Shown piece by piece: positions 17,528 through 26,666 of a DNA stretch of 64,000 bases. The notes under the pieces were generated by a model. The model saw only the letters and a program-made list of their open reading frames with translations, was not told the origin of the DNA and searched no databases. Made by a program: the position numbers and the translations under genes. The DNA comes from Vibrio rarus. GTDB taxonomy: Bacteria; Pseudomonadota; Gammaproteobacteria; Enterobacterales; Vibrionaceae. Every line of letters starts with the position of its first letter. Position 1 is the first letter of the stretch. Location: contig NZ_AP024900.1 in NCBI RefSeq assembly GCF_024347075.1, positions 1,178,001 through 1,242,000 on the forward strand, in the 5' to 3' direction.

Positions 17528-19483
17528 ATGAAACGACTCGCCATTTCGCTGGTAGCGATGGTTATATCAACAGGGAGTTTTGCAGCAGAATCTAAGCCCG
17601 CAACGCAAGCGACGATTGAGGCTAATCAAGCTTTGTATAAAACGCTTCCATTTAAAGACACTAAAGATTTTGACCGAGCGCAAAAGGGCTTTATCGCCAA
17701 GCAAGATGTGGTCACCATTACTAACGATAATGGCGATGTGGTATGGGATCTCGAAGAGTACAAAAAATTCATCACCCTTGATGCAAAAGCGCCAGATAGC
17801 GTGAATCCGAGTTTGTGGCGGAATGCACAACTCAATGTAATCAATGGCTTATTTAAAGTGACTGACGGTATCTATCAAGTGAGGGGGTATGATTTAACCA
17901 ATATTACCTTCATTGAAGGTAAAACGGGGTGGATTGTGTTTGATCCGCTCATTTCTCAAGAAACGGCCAAGGCCGCCCTTAAATTTATTAACGCCCAACT
18001 TGGTGAGCGCCCAGTGAGTGCTGTCATCTACAGCCACAGTCATATCGACCATTTTGGTGGTGTGCGTGGCATTGTTGATGAAGCGGATGTGAATTCGGGA
18101 AAAGTACAAATCATCGCCTCCCATGGTTTTACAGAGCATGCCGTATCGGAGAATGTTATTGCGGGTAACGCCATGGGACGACGCGCTATATACATGTACG
18201 GTGCACTGTTGCCGCGAAACGCTCAAGGTGGCGTGAATGGGGGGTTAGGTCAAACGACATCGACAGGTCTTGCTACCTTAATTCGTCCAACATTGATCAT
18301 TGAAAAAACCGGAGAAGAGCACACGGTCGATGGTGTAAAAATGGTCTTCCAATATACTCCGGGCTCAGAAGCACCCACGGAAATCAATACTTGGTTGCCT
18401 GAGAAAAAAGCGCTGTGGATGGCGGAAAACAGTACCAATACTATGCACAATATCTTGACTCTGCGCGGAGCTCAGGTGCGTGACGCGTTAAAATGGTCCT
18501 CTTATTTAAATGAAACGATTGAAATGTGGGGAGATGAAGTAGACGTGAAATTCCAAAGTCACCACTGGCCAATGTGGGGACAGGAAGAGATCGTTGACTA
18601 TTTTAAACTGCAACGTGACATGTATAAATACACGCATGATCAAACGGTTCGATTGATGAACCAAGGTTATATTGGTTCGGAAATATCTGAAATGATTCAA
18701 TTTCCTGATGAGATTGAAAATAATTGGAGCACGCGTGGTTACTACGGCACCCTTCGTCATAACAGTCGAGCGGTTTACCAACGTTACATGGGCTGGTATA
18801 GCGGCAACCCTTCTGATCTAAACAACCTGCCACCGGAGGATGTGGCCGTTAAATATGTTGAGTATATGGGGGGTGAGAAAGCGGTAATAGACAAGTCGAA
18901 AAAAGATTTTGCCAACGGCCAATACCGTTGGGTCGCCGAAGTACTCAAACATGTGGTGTTTGCCAACCCGCAAAGCAATATAGGTAAAGCATTACTGGCC
19001 GACACCTATGAACAGCTAGGTTATCAAGCAGAATCTGGCCCTTGGCGCTCGGTCTATTTACAAGGCGCTTACGAGCTTAGAAATGGCACACCGTCGGCTG
19101 GGGGAACGAACACTGCTTCACCTGATATCATCAAAAATATGCCACCAGAAATGTTGTTTGACTATCTCGCGGTGCGATTGTTGCCTGAAAAAGCCGCTGG
19201 CAAAGAGTACATCATTAATATTAACTTCACCGATCTTAATGAGCAGTACACTTTATATATAGAAAACTCAGTACTTAACCATACAACAAAGCTCAATGAT
19301 AAACCGGATGTGTCACTTTCATTAACCAAGGCGGCGCTTGATGATGTGCAGCTAGGGGTTACCACTCTTGAAAAATCCATTTCTGATGGTGATATCAAAC
19401 TGAAAGGCGATACAAAAGTGTTTAAAGACTTTGTTGGCATGCTAGATACCTTCAACTTTTGGTTTAACATTGTGACTCCATAG
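17528..19483 (+). CDS. Exported linear alkylsulfatase (SdsA/YjcS type)
   Basis: Metallo-beta-lactamase-fold sulfatase that releases alcohol and sulfate from alkyl sulfates such as SDS. 651 residues, the family length. A clear signal peptide (MKRLAISLVAMVIS...SFA) decides the start at ATG 17528, preceded by AGAGGGAACG. The zinc motif SHSHIDHFGG lies near residue 172, followed by the helical dimerisation domain and a C-terminal SCP2-like domain (about 530-650) that binds the lipid chain. A small exported protein is encoded nine bases downstream. The likely location is the periplasm. Confidence 0.92.
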   Translation: MKRLAISLVAMVISTGSFAAESKPATQATIEANQALYKTLPFKDTKDFDRAQKGFIAKQDVVTITNDNGDVVWDLEEYKKFITLDAKAPDSVNPSLWRNAQLNVINGLFKVTDGIYQVRGYDLTNITFIEGKTGWIVFDPLISQETAKAALKFINAQLGERPVSAVIYSHSHIDHFGGVRGIVDEADVNSGKVQIIASHGFTEHAVSENVIAGNAMGRRAIYMYGALLPRNAQGGVNGGLGQTTSTGLATLIRPTLIIEKTGEEHTVDGVKMVFQYTPGSEAPTEINTWLPEKKALWMAENSTNTMHNILTLRGAQVRDALKWSSYLNETIEMWGDEVDVKFQSHHWPMWGQEEIVDYFKLQRDMYKYTHDQTVRLMNQGYIGSEISEMIQFPDEIENNWSTRGYYGTLRHNSRAVYQRYMGWYSGNPSDLNNLPPEDVAVKYVEYMGGEKAVIDKSKKDFANGQYRWVAEVLKHVVFANPQSNIGKALLADTYEQLGYQAESGPWRSVYLQGAYELRNGTPSAGGTNTASPDIIKNMPPEMLFDYLAVRLLPEKAAGKEYIININFTDLNEQYTLYIENSVLNHTTKLNDKPDVSLSLTKAALDDVQLGVTTLEKSISDGDIKLKGDTKVFKDFVGMLDTFNFWFNIVTP

Positions 19484-19492
19484 GACGTAACT

Positions 19493-19957
19493 ATGACACT
19501 CAAACTGACATGGATGTTATTGAGTTTAGTGACGGTGATAGGAGCAAGCTTGCCCGCGCAAGCTTGTTCTTATGATGGTCAGTTCAATAATCCTTTTACG
19601 GAGAGCTTTCCCGGCTCTCTTGATATTGCTATCGCCACTCAACATGCCATTGACAATAATCATTTAACTAAGATAGATAAACTAGAAGGAAAACAGGGAC
19701 TAAGAAGAACGAGTTGGTGGCTTCAGTTAATGGCAGAACAACACGCGGATGCGCTTGAGTCTGTTGCTTATATCTATCTGGTGGACATTCACCTTTGGTC
19801 CAAGGTGAATCCTGGCAAGCCCATGGAAATTCACGCAACACCGCAAGTTGAAAACACCACGTCAGTTTTGTTGCTCAGCGAAGCGGCGCTGTATGCTTTA
19901 GTGTATAATAGCGTCGATTTTGACCGTGCGACTCAGCTAGGCATCATTCATCATTAA
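19493..19957 (+). CDS. Small exported protein, hypothetical
   Basis: 154 residues with a signal peptide (hydrophobic core LTWMLLSLVTVIGA, cleavage after AQA) followed by CSYDGQF. Mostly helical afterwards (TSWWLQLMAEQHADALES). Start ATG 19493 follows AGGACG only nine bases after the alkylsulfatase stop, so the two share a transcript. No known domain; a periplasmic helper of the sulfatase is a guess from context only. Confidence 0.75.
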   Translation: MTLKLTWMLLSLVTVIGASLPAQACSYDGQFNNPFTESFPGSLDIAIATQHAIDNNHLTKIDKLEGKQGLRRTSWWLQLMAEQHADALESVAYIYLVDIHLWSKVNPGKPMEIHATPQVENTTSVLLLSEAALYALVYNSVDFDRATQLGIIHH

Positions 19958-20057
19958 TATGGGACGCCTTGTCGCAATCCATAGCTTTGCGGGACGCTTG
20001 TTGTTTGACAGAAATGGATAGCTCGTTGAATAGAGAAAGGCGAGGGCAAGGTTGTAG

Positions 20058-20082
20058 AAAAAAAGAGCTACCGTTAGGTAGC
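20058..20082 (-). terminator. Terminator for the leftward outer-membrane protein gene
   Basis: On the minus strand GGGCTACC-TAAC-GGTAGCTC is followed by T7. It lies about 85 bases beyond the gene's stop codon. Confidence 0.75.
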
Positions 20083-20166
20083 CCAAAGGAGAGATGGATC
20101 AAATCTCAAAACAGTAACACGGTGAGGTGTTATTAAATTTCAGATAATCATCTGAGAAAGAGCAAA

Positions 20167-20985
20167 CTAGAAGAAATAGCTATAGGTGAATTTGATTTCT
20201 GTGCCTTGTCGGTTGTGACCAAAGCTCTGGTCAACATCATCAAAGAACTCAACGTAAGTAAATTTACCCCAATGTTTACGGTTGTCGGAGAGGGGCATTT
20301 GCAGTGCAGTTTCTAACTGCAACTGATTTACTGTGCCTAAATGTCCCCCAAAGTCGATAGAACTGAACTGAGGGTTTATCTGGATATGCGTGCCGTTGGA
20401 ATTAAGGTAAATGGAATTCAAATAGTTAAATTGAATGCCGTAAGACCAATCATCAACATAGCCTGTTCTTGATACACTTTTGTTATTTTGCCCCACCGCG
20501 GCGGCCAAAATGGGGAATGACAGCCAGTTACTAAATGGCATTTCTAGCTTGACCACGCCACCAAGAGCAAACAAACGGTCAGAGAGCGCATCGGTAAAAC
20601 TGGTTTCGATATAGTCTAGAGAGACACCCATCATAGGGGCGATTTCCGATTGGGTTTTTGTGACCTCAAAGTAGCGCGCCCGCACTTGAGATAAGTTGAA
20701 ATTATCGCTACCTACTTTTCCGTTGTCTTGACCTTGCAGGGTTAATTGCCCAAGGAATAAGTTGCCATTCTCTTTGCCACCAGAGACCTGCCCCAGAATC
20801 TGCATCATGTCATTGTCGTCTTCACGGTAGCTTTGCTTGCCGTAGGTAATACTGACCACAGAAGACACTTTAGTGTGATCCCCAGGATCGGGTGCGTTTT
20901 CGTTATCGATATGATTGTCCGCAAAAGAAGGCAAGGCGATTAAAATTAGAGCACTGCTTAAGGCGTATTGTTTTAAGGCTGTCAT
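20167..20985 (-). CDS. Outer-membrane beta-barrel protein, hypothetical
   Basis: 272 residues with a signal peptide (QYALSSALILIALPSFA, cut before DNHIDN). Many alternating hydrophobic/polar strands follow, and the chain ends in aromatic residues TYSYFF, the usual outer-membrane assembly signal. Family not recognised. It is transcribed divergently from the ToxR/VtrA-like regulator, with 269 bases between starts, so control by that regulator is plausible. Confidence 0.75.
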   Translation of the reverse strand: MTALKQYALSSALILIALPSFADNHIDNENAPDPGDHTKVSSVVSITYGKQSYREDDNDMMQILGQVSGGKENGNLFLGQLTLQGQDNGKVGSDNFNLSQVRARYFEVTKTQSEIAPMMGVSLDYIETSFTDALSDRLFALGGVVKLEMPFSNWLSFPILAAAVGQNNKSVSRTGYVDDWSYGIQFNYLNSIYLNSNGTHIQINPQFSSIDFGGHLGTVNQLQLETALQMPLSDNRKHWGKFTYVEFFDDVDQSFGHNRQGTEIKFTYSYFF

Positions 20986-21254
20986 AGGAAACCCAATCTG
21001 TATGAAGTGAAATTGATAGCCACTTTAGATGCACTAGATAAAATTGGGTAACCAAATAAAAAGATATAAAGTGAAAAAAAATATTCAGCTAAACAGGCTA
21101 TTTTTAAGTATTGAAAAATCTAAAAATAGTGTGCTCTGTGTCATCATTTTTTGTGGTAAAAGCCTGTTTTGTTAGAGAATTGTATAAAATACGGCTATCC
21201 ACACCGTCTATACTAGGTATTAATGATCATCCCATTGATAGTAAAGGAACATGA

Positions 21255-21914
21255 ATGTCCCCACTTTCTTTAGAGCCCCCCATCTATACATTAGGAGAGT
21301 TGCGATTTTCTCCGTTATCTGGGGTATTGGAAGTGTCCGGTGAGAAAGTGGTGTTGCGAGCAAGGGAAGCGAGCCTACTTAATGCTTTGATAGAGAGCTT
21401 CCCTGAAGTACTCACTCGCACCGAGATTGAAGCGCAGCTGTGGGCCAATTCTTATGCGACCAATGCCACCATCAATCAAACGATCAAATCGTTGCGCTTT
21501 TCTCTTAAAGATGAAGAACGCACTATTATCCGAACTATCCCTAAACAAGGCTATTTGCTGTCGAAAAAACCGCTAATAGAAGAGAGCATGACCACGCCAT
21601 CGAGCGCAGCCGCTCCGTTAGTGACGGTTCCAGAGAAAATAGAACCTAATCAGCACCGTGTGTATCTCTATGTGGCAACGGCAGCGTCTATTATTGCATT
21701 TACGCTTGGGGGGATAGGTATTGGTCAGCCAGCAACGCCTCGCATCAGTCAAAAAATAGACAGCGCCTGGTATTTAATGGCGGAGATCCCGAATGCCGTT
21801 CAATCACAAATTAGTGCGGAGTATAACAACAGGGAAGTGGTAGTGATGCATTCCGGAACGGATTATACAGTCTGCCAACTTGATACTGAGGTGATGCAAT
21901 GCAAAAAACTGTAG
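21255..21914 (+). CDS. ToxR/VtrA-like transmembrane transcription regulator
   Basis: 219 residues: a cytoplasmic OmpR-type winged helix (about 10-105; TRTEIEAQLWANSY, NQTIKSLRFSLKDEERTIIRTIP), a linker, one membrane segment (about 136-157) and a short periplasmic part with two Cys (C207, C216). This is the ToxR/TcpP/VtrA architecture, in which DNA binding is tied to a periplasmic signal such as bile salts. Start ATG 21255 follows AAAGGAAC. The partner gene overlaps its last 16 bases. A -10-like TATAAAAT lies about 60 bases upstream. Which member of the family it is cannot be settled. Confidence 0.85.
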   Translation: MSPLSLEPPIYTLGELRFSPLSGVLEVSGEKVVLRAREASLLNALIESFPEVLTRTEIEAQLWANSYATNATINQTIKSLRFSLKDEERTIIRTIPKQGYLLSKKPLIEESMTTPSSAAAPLVTVPEKIEPNQHRVYLYVATAASIIAFTLGGIGIGQPATPRISQKIDSAWYLMAEIPNAVQSQISAEYNNREVVVMHSGTDYTVCQLDTEVMQCKKL

Positions 21915-22387
21915 CGTTAAAGTGGCTGGCCTCGGCAATTTTTATTGTGTTAGCGTATTTTTCTGGTCGTTATGTCCATCAGCAATACATTGTACATAAA
22001 GAATATATTTATAAAGGAATATGGGAAGGGACGGGGACAACGCTTCTTTCTAAGCAGAGGTCCATCAACAGTAGTGTGGTGTTGATCGTTGAACCGGGTA
22101 ATTCTAGGATTTCCGTGAGTAACGCCTTCAATGGACATAACTATTCGCTGGATGCATCCATCACATTGAAGCATACGATAGATCAACATGTTTATAGTGT
22201 GCTCAATGATCGCTCAGTCACCGGACTGGAAGCGTTTATGGATGATACAGGCATAATCGTACCTAGAGTCCCATCCTTGCTGGCTATCGAAGTGTGGCGT
22301 TTAGATGCGGAAAGTCTATTTATCAATCTGATCGGTTCTGGCGAGGTGATGGCCTCTTATCAACTGCATAAAAAGCACTCTATTTAA
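21899..22387 (+). CDS. ToxS/VtrC-like periplasmic partner of the membrane regulator
   Basis: 162 residues: one N-terminal membrane anchor (LKWLASAIFIVLAYFSG, about 8-25) and a periplasmic beta-rich domain, the layout of ToxS, TcpH and VtrC. It overlaps the upstream regulator by 16 bases, as the vtrA/vtrC pair does, which supports a coupled complex. Sequence similarity in this class is very low, so the assignment rests on topology and gene overlap. A terminator follows at 22438. Confidence 0.7.
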   Translation: MQKTVALKWLASAIFIVLAYFSGRYVHQQYIVHKEYIYKGIWEGTGTTLLSKQRSINSSVVLIVEPGNSRISVSNAFNGHNYSLDASITLKHTIDQHVYSVLNDRSVTGLEAFMDDTGIIVPRVPSLLAIEVWRLDAESLFINLIGSGEVMASYQLHKKHSI

Positions 22388-22437
22388 ACAAGAAACGGTG
22401 GCCAGTTGATAAAACGGCTACTGTAATTTGATAAAAA

Positions 22438-22481
22438 AGCTAATTAAAACATGGTTTTGACATGTTTAATTAGTTTTTTTT
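22438..22481 (+). terminator. Terminator after the regulator pair
   Basis: CTAATTAAAACATG and CATGTTTAATTAG pair with one bulged base, followed by eight T. Confidence 0.8.
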
Positions 22482-22615
22482 ATATCTATTATTTTTTTTA
22501 TTTCAAAACTACTTTTTTTGGTTGGAGATAAAAAGCGAAACATAATTAAATGCCGACAGCATTTCATAGAACTTAAATAAATGAGCCTAGAGCTCAAACA
22601 ATAAAGGTAACAAAT

Positions 22616-24238
22616 ATGTCGGTATCAACACCCTCTATACCTATTCAACAAGAACAAAATGGGTTGGCTAAGTGGTTTCCACTTATTGTCCTTCTTGCAG
22701 CTCAGTTTTCTACAATGGCAGATAACTCGGGACTTGCGATTTCAACAGATGCGCTCATTGCACTGCATGGTGCGACAATGCCACAAATCCAAATGGCGAA
22801 TGCCATGTACCCACTCATTGCGGGTGCAGGTATGATTGCTGGTGGCTTAATTGGTCTTATTATTGGCTGGAAACGCCAAATGATAATTGGCGCTGGCATG
22901 TTGGCTGTGGCTTCATTTGCAGCCGCATTTGCACCGAATATGGAAGTCCTTAACTACGGTGCTCGAGTCGGTTCAGGCTTAGGTGCATGTTTGCTAATAC
23001 CTGCAGTACTGGCTAATGTGGCTGGTATTTACAAAGGTAAAGATCAGGCGATAGCGTTTTCTGCCATTGCCGCTCTAGTGGGCTTAGCCAGTGCTATCAC
23101 GCCATTATTATTTGGTTTCATTTTAGATTTTGCTAGCTTCAAAGTTGCCTTTATGGGACTTGGCTTTTACTGCTTATTGGTGATGTTTGGTAGCATGAAG
23201 TTACCGCAACTTGAAGTGGCACCATTTAAAGGCAAATTAGATGTTGTCGGTATTGCTTTAGCTGGTGTTGGTTTATTACTGTTTGTCACTGGCCTATTAA
23301 AAATCTCTGAGTGGGGTTTAATTGCGCCACTAACCGATTCTTCTATTTTAGGTCTGTCTCCTGCTATCCCAACGGTATTGCTGGGTGCTGCGGTACTAAA
23401 AGCGCTTATGATTTGGGAGCGCCGCTTTGAAGCAAACGGTGGCACACCACTTCTACCTCAATCTTATGTTAAAAACCCGCAAGTAGTGGTGGGGCTTGTG
23501 TTGTGTGCCACTATTTTCTTGTTGTTTGGTGCAACGGGCTTTATAAACGTCTCTTACATGCAGCTTGTGGCAGGTATGAGCGCCCTTGCTTCAGGGATGG
23601 CATTGTGTGCCTTTGCTATGGGTATGATGATTGGCTCTTTAGGCGCTCCTGCAAAACTGTCTAACTGGTCTTGTCAGCGTGTTTGCCAGCTTGGCTTTGT
23701 GATTGCCGCTGCAGGTACAGGATTGATGTTTCTTGGTTTTACCACTGAAGGGATCACCTTCTGGCAATACATCTCTCTGACCATCTTTGGTATTGGTGCA
23801 GGCTTATTGGCTTCTCAGGCTTCTATTGTAGTGACTTCGGCGTTAAGTGAGCGAGAAGCTCAGCAATCGGGAGGCATTCAAGCAACTTCGCGTAATGTTG
23901 GCCAAGCATTTGGTGTCGCCATCTTAGGTTCAGTGATGCTGTTCTCACTCACTGGTGAGATCAAATCCAACATTGCACAGCATGAGTCGTTAACTGCGCA
24001 AACTAAGCAAATCATTGCTGAGCAACCGTCGCTTCCATTTGTATCTAACGATATGGCGATGGTGATGATGGAAGAGTTAATTGCCGATACAGAAGAGCAA
24101 CGTATCGTGATCCATGTGATGGCTGAGTCTCGTTTACAGTCAGTACAATATGCCTTGATGACATTAATCGCCTTGATGATGGGTGGTTTAGCGTTATGTA
24201 CGAAGCTACCGCAAAGGTCGCTAATGAAAAACGAATAA
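22616..24238 (+). CDS. MFS transporter, DHA2-like (14 membrane helices), copy 1
   Basis: 540 residues with about 14 hydrophobic helices, the pattern of proton-coupled drug/H+ antiporters of the DHA2 type. Between helices 2 and 3 is the loop GWKRQM, a reduced form of the MFS signature. The C-terminal loop SEREAQQSGGIQATSRNVGQ is shared with the next gene. ATG 22616 follows AAAGGTAAC. It has its own terminator. Substrate unknown; proximity to the membrane sensor and alkylsulfatase suggests amphipathic compounds. Confidence 0.85.
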   Translation: MSVSTPSIPIQQEQNGLAKWFPLIVLLAAQFSTMADNSGLAISTDALIALHGATMPQIQMANAMYPLIAGAGMIAGGLIGLIIGWKRQMIIGAGMLAVASFAAAFAPNMEVLNYGARVGSGLGACLLIPAVLANVAGIYKGKDQAIAFSAIAALVGLASAITPLLFGFILDFASFKVAFMGLGFYCLLVMFGSMKLPQLEVAPFKGKLDVVGIALAGVGLLLFVTGLLKISEWGLIAPLTDSSILGLSPAIPTVLLGAAVLKALMIWERRFEANGGTPLLPQSYVKNPQVVVGLVLCATIFLLFGATGFINVSYMQLVAGMSALASGMALCAFAMGMMIGSLGAPAKLSNWSCQRVCQLGFVIAAAGTGLMFLGFTTEGITFWQYISLTIFGIGAGLLASQASIVVTSALSEREAQQSGGIQATSRNVGQAFGVAILGSVMLFSLTGEIKSNIAQHESLTAQTKQIIAEQPSLPFVSNDMAMVMMEELIADTEEQRIVIHVMAESRLQSVQYALMTLIALMMGGLALCTKLPQRSLMKNE

Positions 24239-24251
24239 CTGAAATAAGATT

Positions 24252-24280
24252 AAGCCTCGGTTTTAACCGAGGTTTTTTTT
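24252..24280 (+). terminator. Terminator after MFS copy 1
   Basis: AAGCCTCGG/CCGAGGTTT stem with TTTTAA loop and eight T. Confidence 0.92.
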
Positions 24281-24386
24281 CGTTTTAGTGCTGTCGGTGA
24301 ATCTCGATGTTGGTGCAAATCACGATTGGTAAAAATTTGATTCATTAAAAAGCATTAAAAATGTCACCCATTAACAAGAGTTGCTG

Positions 24387-26006
24387 ATGATAAAATCCTT
24401 AACGAATAAACAGGGATTCGTTTTATATGTTCTTTGTATGGCGCAATTTACCTTAGCGGCGGATATTGCCAATCTTTCCATTTCAACTTCCACTTTAGTG
24501 GCGGTTTTTCAAACCAATATTGCCTCAATTCAAGCATTAGGAAGCGTGCAACCCTTAGTGGGGGCGGCCTTAATGTTATCGGCCAGTATGTTGGGGTTAA
24601 AAATCGGCTGGAGAAAGCTATTGATCGTCGGCTGCGCTTTAGGGCTTTTATCGACGTTAGGTTTTTTACTGTTTGACTCCATTACTCTCATAACCTTAGT
24701 GGTTAGGCCCCTTGCTGGTATTAGTTCCGCTTTAATTTTGCCATCGGTATTGGCGTTAGTGGTCGCCCATTGTCAGGGCAAAAGAAGAGCGTTAGGTTTT
24801 GGTCTTACCGCTGCCTCAACCGGTCTAGCGGCCGCTGTTATGCCACTGTTAAGTGGTTGGCTGTATGATAATGCCGGTTGGCAGTGGCCTTTTATTATCA
24901 TCGCCTTTTGCTATGGGCTTACTTTGTTAGGGGCGATATTTCAAGTTAAGCCCCTTGACACGCAAGTGAAGGTGAAGTTTGACTACTTTGGTGCGCTACT
25001 GGTCGCCATAAGTATGGTATTAATGTTTATTGGTATATTTAAAATGCCAACATGGGGGGGACTGTTCACCCATGATCAAGATCTGTATCCCCCTCTATTG
25101 CAATTATTTTTTCCTTTAAGCCCAGCGTTATTGTGTGTGGGTTTAGGGGTTGGTTTATTTACGGTTTTTGTGTATCAGCAACGTCGATTTGAGCAGGTGC
25201 ATGGCCGTTCTATTTTGCCAATTAACTGGTTTAAAAACAGTTTATGTCGCTATGGTTTTATGATACTTGCGCTGATGTATTTGGCTTTAGGCGGTAGCAG
25301 TTTTGTCATTGTCACTTACTTACAAGTAGCACTGTCCTTGTCTGGATCTCACTCTGGTAGCATTATTTTGGTGTTTTCACTGTTTATGATCATGCTATCA
25401 ATATTAACGCCCATCGCGTTTAAAACATGGCAAGCGAGACAAGTGTGTCAGTTAGCGTTTGTTGCCATAGCCAGTTGTGCCTGCTTACTTATGTGGTCAA
25501 GTGATGCCCAGCAGATCAATGTTATCTTTTATATAGGCATGGCTATGCTAGGTTCTGCTATGGGCATGTTAGCGTCGCAGTGCCCGGTGATCATCACAGA
25601 AGCGTTAGGGGAGCGTGAAGCGGAGCAGTCTGGAGGGTTACAGGCCACGTTGCGAAACATAGGTATGGTGCTAGGTTTAACCTTGTTTGGTGGTATTAAT
25701 CAATACCTTATGCAGCAAGAGGTACGTGAAAATATCCCTAGCAGTATCCCCATACAGTTACGAGCAGACATAGAGCAAAGCGCGACCATTCCTTATCTTT
25801 CCAATCAACAGATAAGAGCTATAGCTCAGCACTACGCATTGCCTACTGCAGCGTATCATCAGCTAAAGCAAGTTAAAGCTAAGGCCAGAGAGAAGGGGTT
25901 TAACGGCGTAATGTTGATGTTATTTATTGTCGCTGTATTAGGCTTTGAGTTGAGTCGGCGGCTAGGGCATAGCTTTAATGCCGTGGCACGGGATACAATA
26001 AAATAG
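24387..26006 (+). CDS. MFS transporter, DHA2-like, copy 2
   Basis: 539 residues, clearly paralogous to the preceding transporter: the same length and helix pattern, a shared QFTLAADIANLSISTSTL-type first helix, and the LGEREAEQSGGLQATLRNIG loop near the end. Start ATG 24387 is chosen over TTG 24381. It is separated from copy 1 by a terminator and has its own short upstream region. The pair probably arose by tandem duplication followed by strong divergence. Confidence 0.85.
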   Translation: MIKSLTNKQGFVLYVLCMAQFTLAADIANLSISTSTLVAVFQTNIASIQALGSVQPLVGAALMLSASMLGLKIGWRKLLIVGCALGLLSTLGFLLFDSITLITLVVRPLAGISSALILPSVLALVVAHCQGKRRALGFGLTAASTGLAAAVMPLLSGWLYDNAGWQWPFIIIAFCYGLTLLGAIFQVKPLDTQVKVKFDYFGALLVAISMVLMFIGIFKMPTWGGLFTHDQDLYPPLLQLFFPLSPALLCVGLGVGLFTVFVYQQRRFEQVHGRSILPINWFKNSLCRYGFMILALMYLALGGSSFVIVTYLQVALSLSGSHSGSIILVFSLFMIMLSILTPIAFKTWQARQVCQLAFVAIASCACLLMWSSDAQQINVIFYIGMAMLGSAMGMLASQCPVIITEALGEREAEQSGGLQATLRNIGMVLGLTLFGGINQYLMQQEVRENIPSSIPIQLRADIEQSATIPYLSNQQIRAIAQHYALPTAAYHQLKQVKAKAREKGFNGVMLMLFIVAVLGFELSRRLGHSFNAVARDTIK

Positions 26007-26007
26007 T

Positions 26008-26045
26008 AACAATAAGGCCTGATGATGACATCAGGCCTTATTGTT
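26008..26045. terminator. Perfect 17-bp hairpin after MFS copy 2
   Basis: AACAATAAGGCCTGATG, loop ATGA, then the exact complement. No long T tract follows, but A/T-rich ends allow action in either direction between two convergent genes. Confidence 0.75.
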
Positions 26046-26097
26046 ATAGGAAATAAAGAACGGAAAGCAGATTAGTGATAGCAATCGTAGAGACTGT

Positions 26098-26168
26098 CCT
26101 AAATTCTGCCTTGTTTTCGGGTATTTTTCCTGCGCTATTTCTGATCACTTACTTAGTGTGACTGGTGT
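26098..26168. repeat. Partial copy of the dispersed 160-bp element (right half)
   Basis: The right part (AAATTCTGCCTTG through TTAGTGTGACTGGT) matches 52200-52266 at roughly nine of ten positions. The left half is missing or unrecognisable. The element lies at the 3' end of the leftward membrane protein gene and supplies its last codons and stop. Confidence 0.75.
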
Positions 26169-26595
26169 TTAATGGGGTATTACGTTGTTTAGACCGCGGG
26201 GCTTGCAACAGCACCCATTCAAAGGTAGCAATGGATAAAACGGTAAGGAAAAAGGCCACTATGCCAACCAATGGACCATGAAATTGCACGTATTCACCAA
26301 AGAGAAACAAGATAGCGCCCATTGCGACAATTTTTGAACCAAACCAAATAAACCATGCTGAAAAGAAACGTTTCATCGATGGTAGGCTCTGTTGAGCAAG
26401 ACATAACTGATTTGACAGTTGAGTAAACCCTGCGGAGGTTTTCAATATAAACGCAATAATGAGCGCAGAAAAAAAGGTCAGTATTATTCCGCTAACACCG
26501 TGCACAACGACCACCCAATCCCAATAGCGACCATAGGCTAGTATAGTCACAGTACCAATTAGGCTACACCCCACGATATCTTTCACTAATTTCAT
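26149..26595 (-). CDS. Small integral membrane protein, hypothetical
   Basis: 148 residues with four hydrophobic segments (about 8-25, 30-50, 78-97 and 105-128) and a short positively charged tail. ATG 26595 is the likely start. No family recognised. Its last codons and stop lie inside a repeat element shared with two other loci, so the C-terminus may be strain-specific. Confidence 0.65.
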   Translation of the reverse strand: MKLVKDIVGCSLIGTVTILAYGRYWDWVVVVHGVSGIILTFFSALIIAFILKTSAGFTQLSNQLCLAQQSLPSMKRFFSAWFIWFGSKIVAMGAILFLFGEYVQFHGPLVGIVAFFLTVLSIATFEWVLLQAPRSKQRNTPLNTSHTK

Positions 26596-26617
26596 TTTAA
26601 TTCATTATCATATTGGT

Positions 26618-26653
26618 TAAAAAAGCCTCTAAAGCGTAACGCGTTAGAGGCTT
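26618..26653 (-). terminator. Terminator of the amidohydrolase gene
   Basis: On the minus strand AAGCCTCTAA / TTAGAGGCTT pair around a short GC-rich loop and are followed by T6. Confidence 0.85.
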
Positions 26654-26666
26654 AAATAGTGACGGA

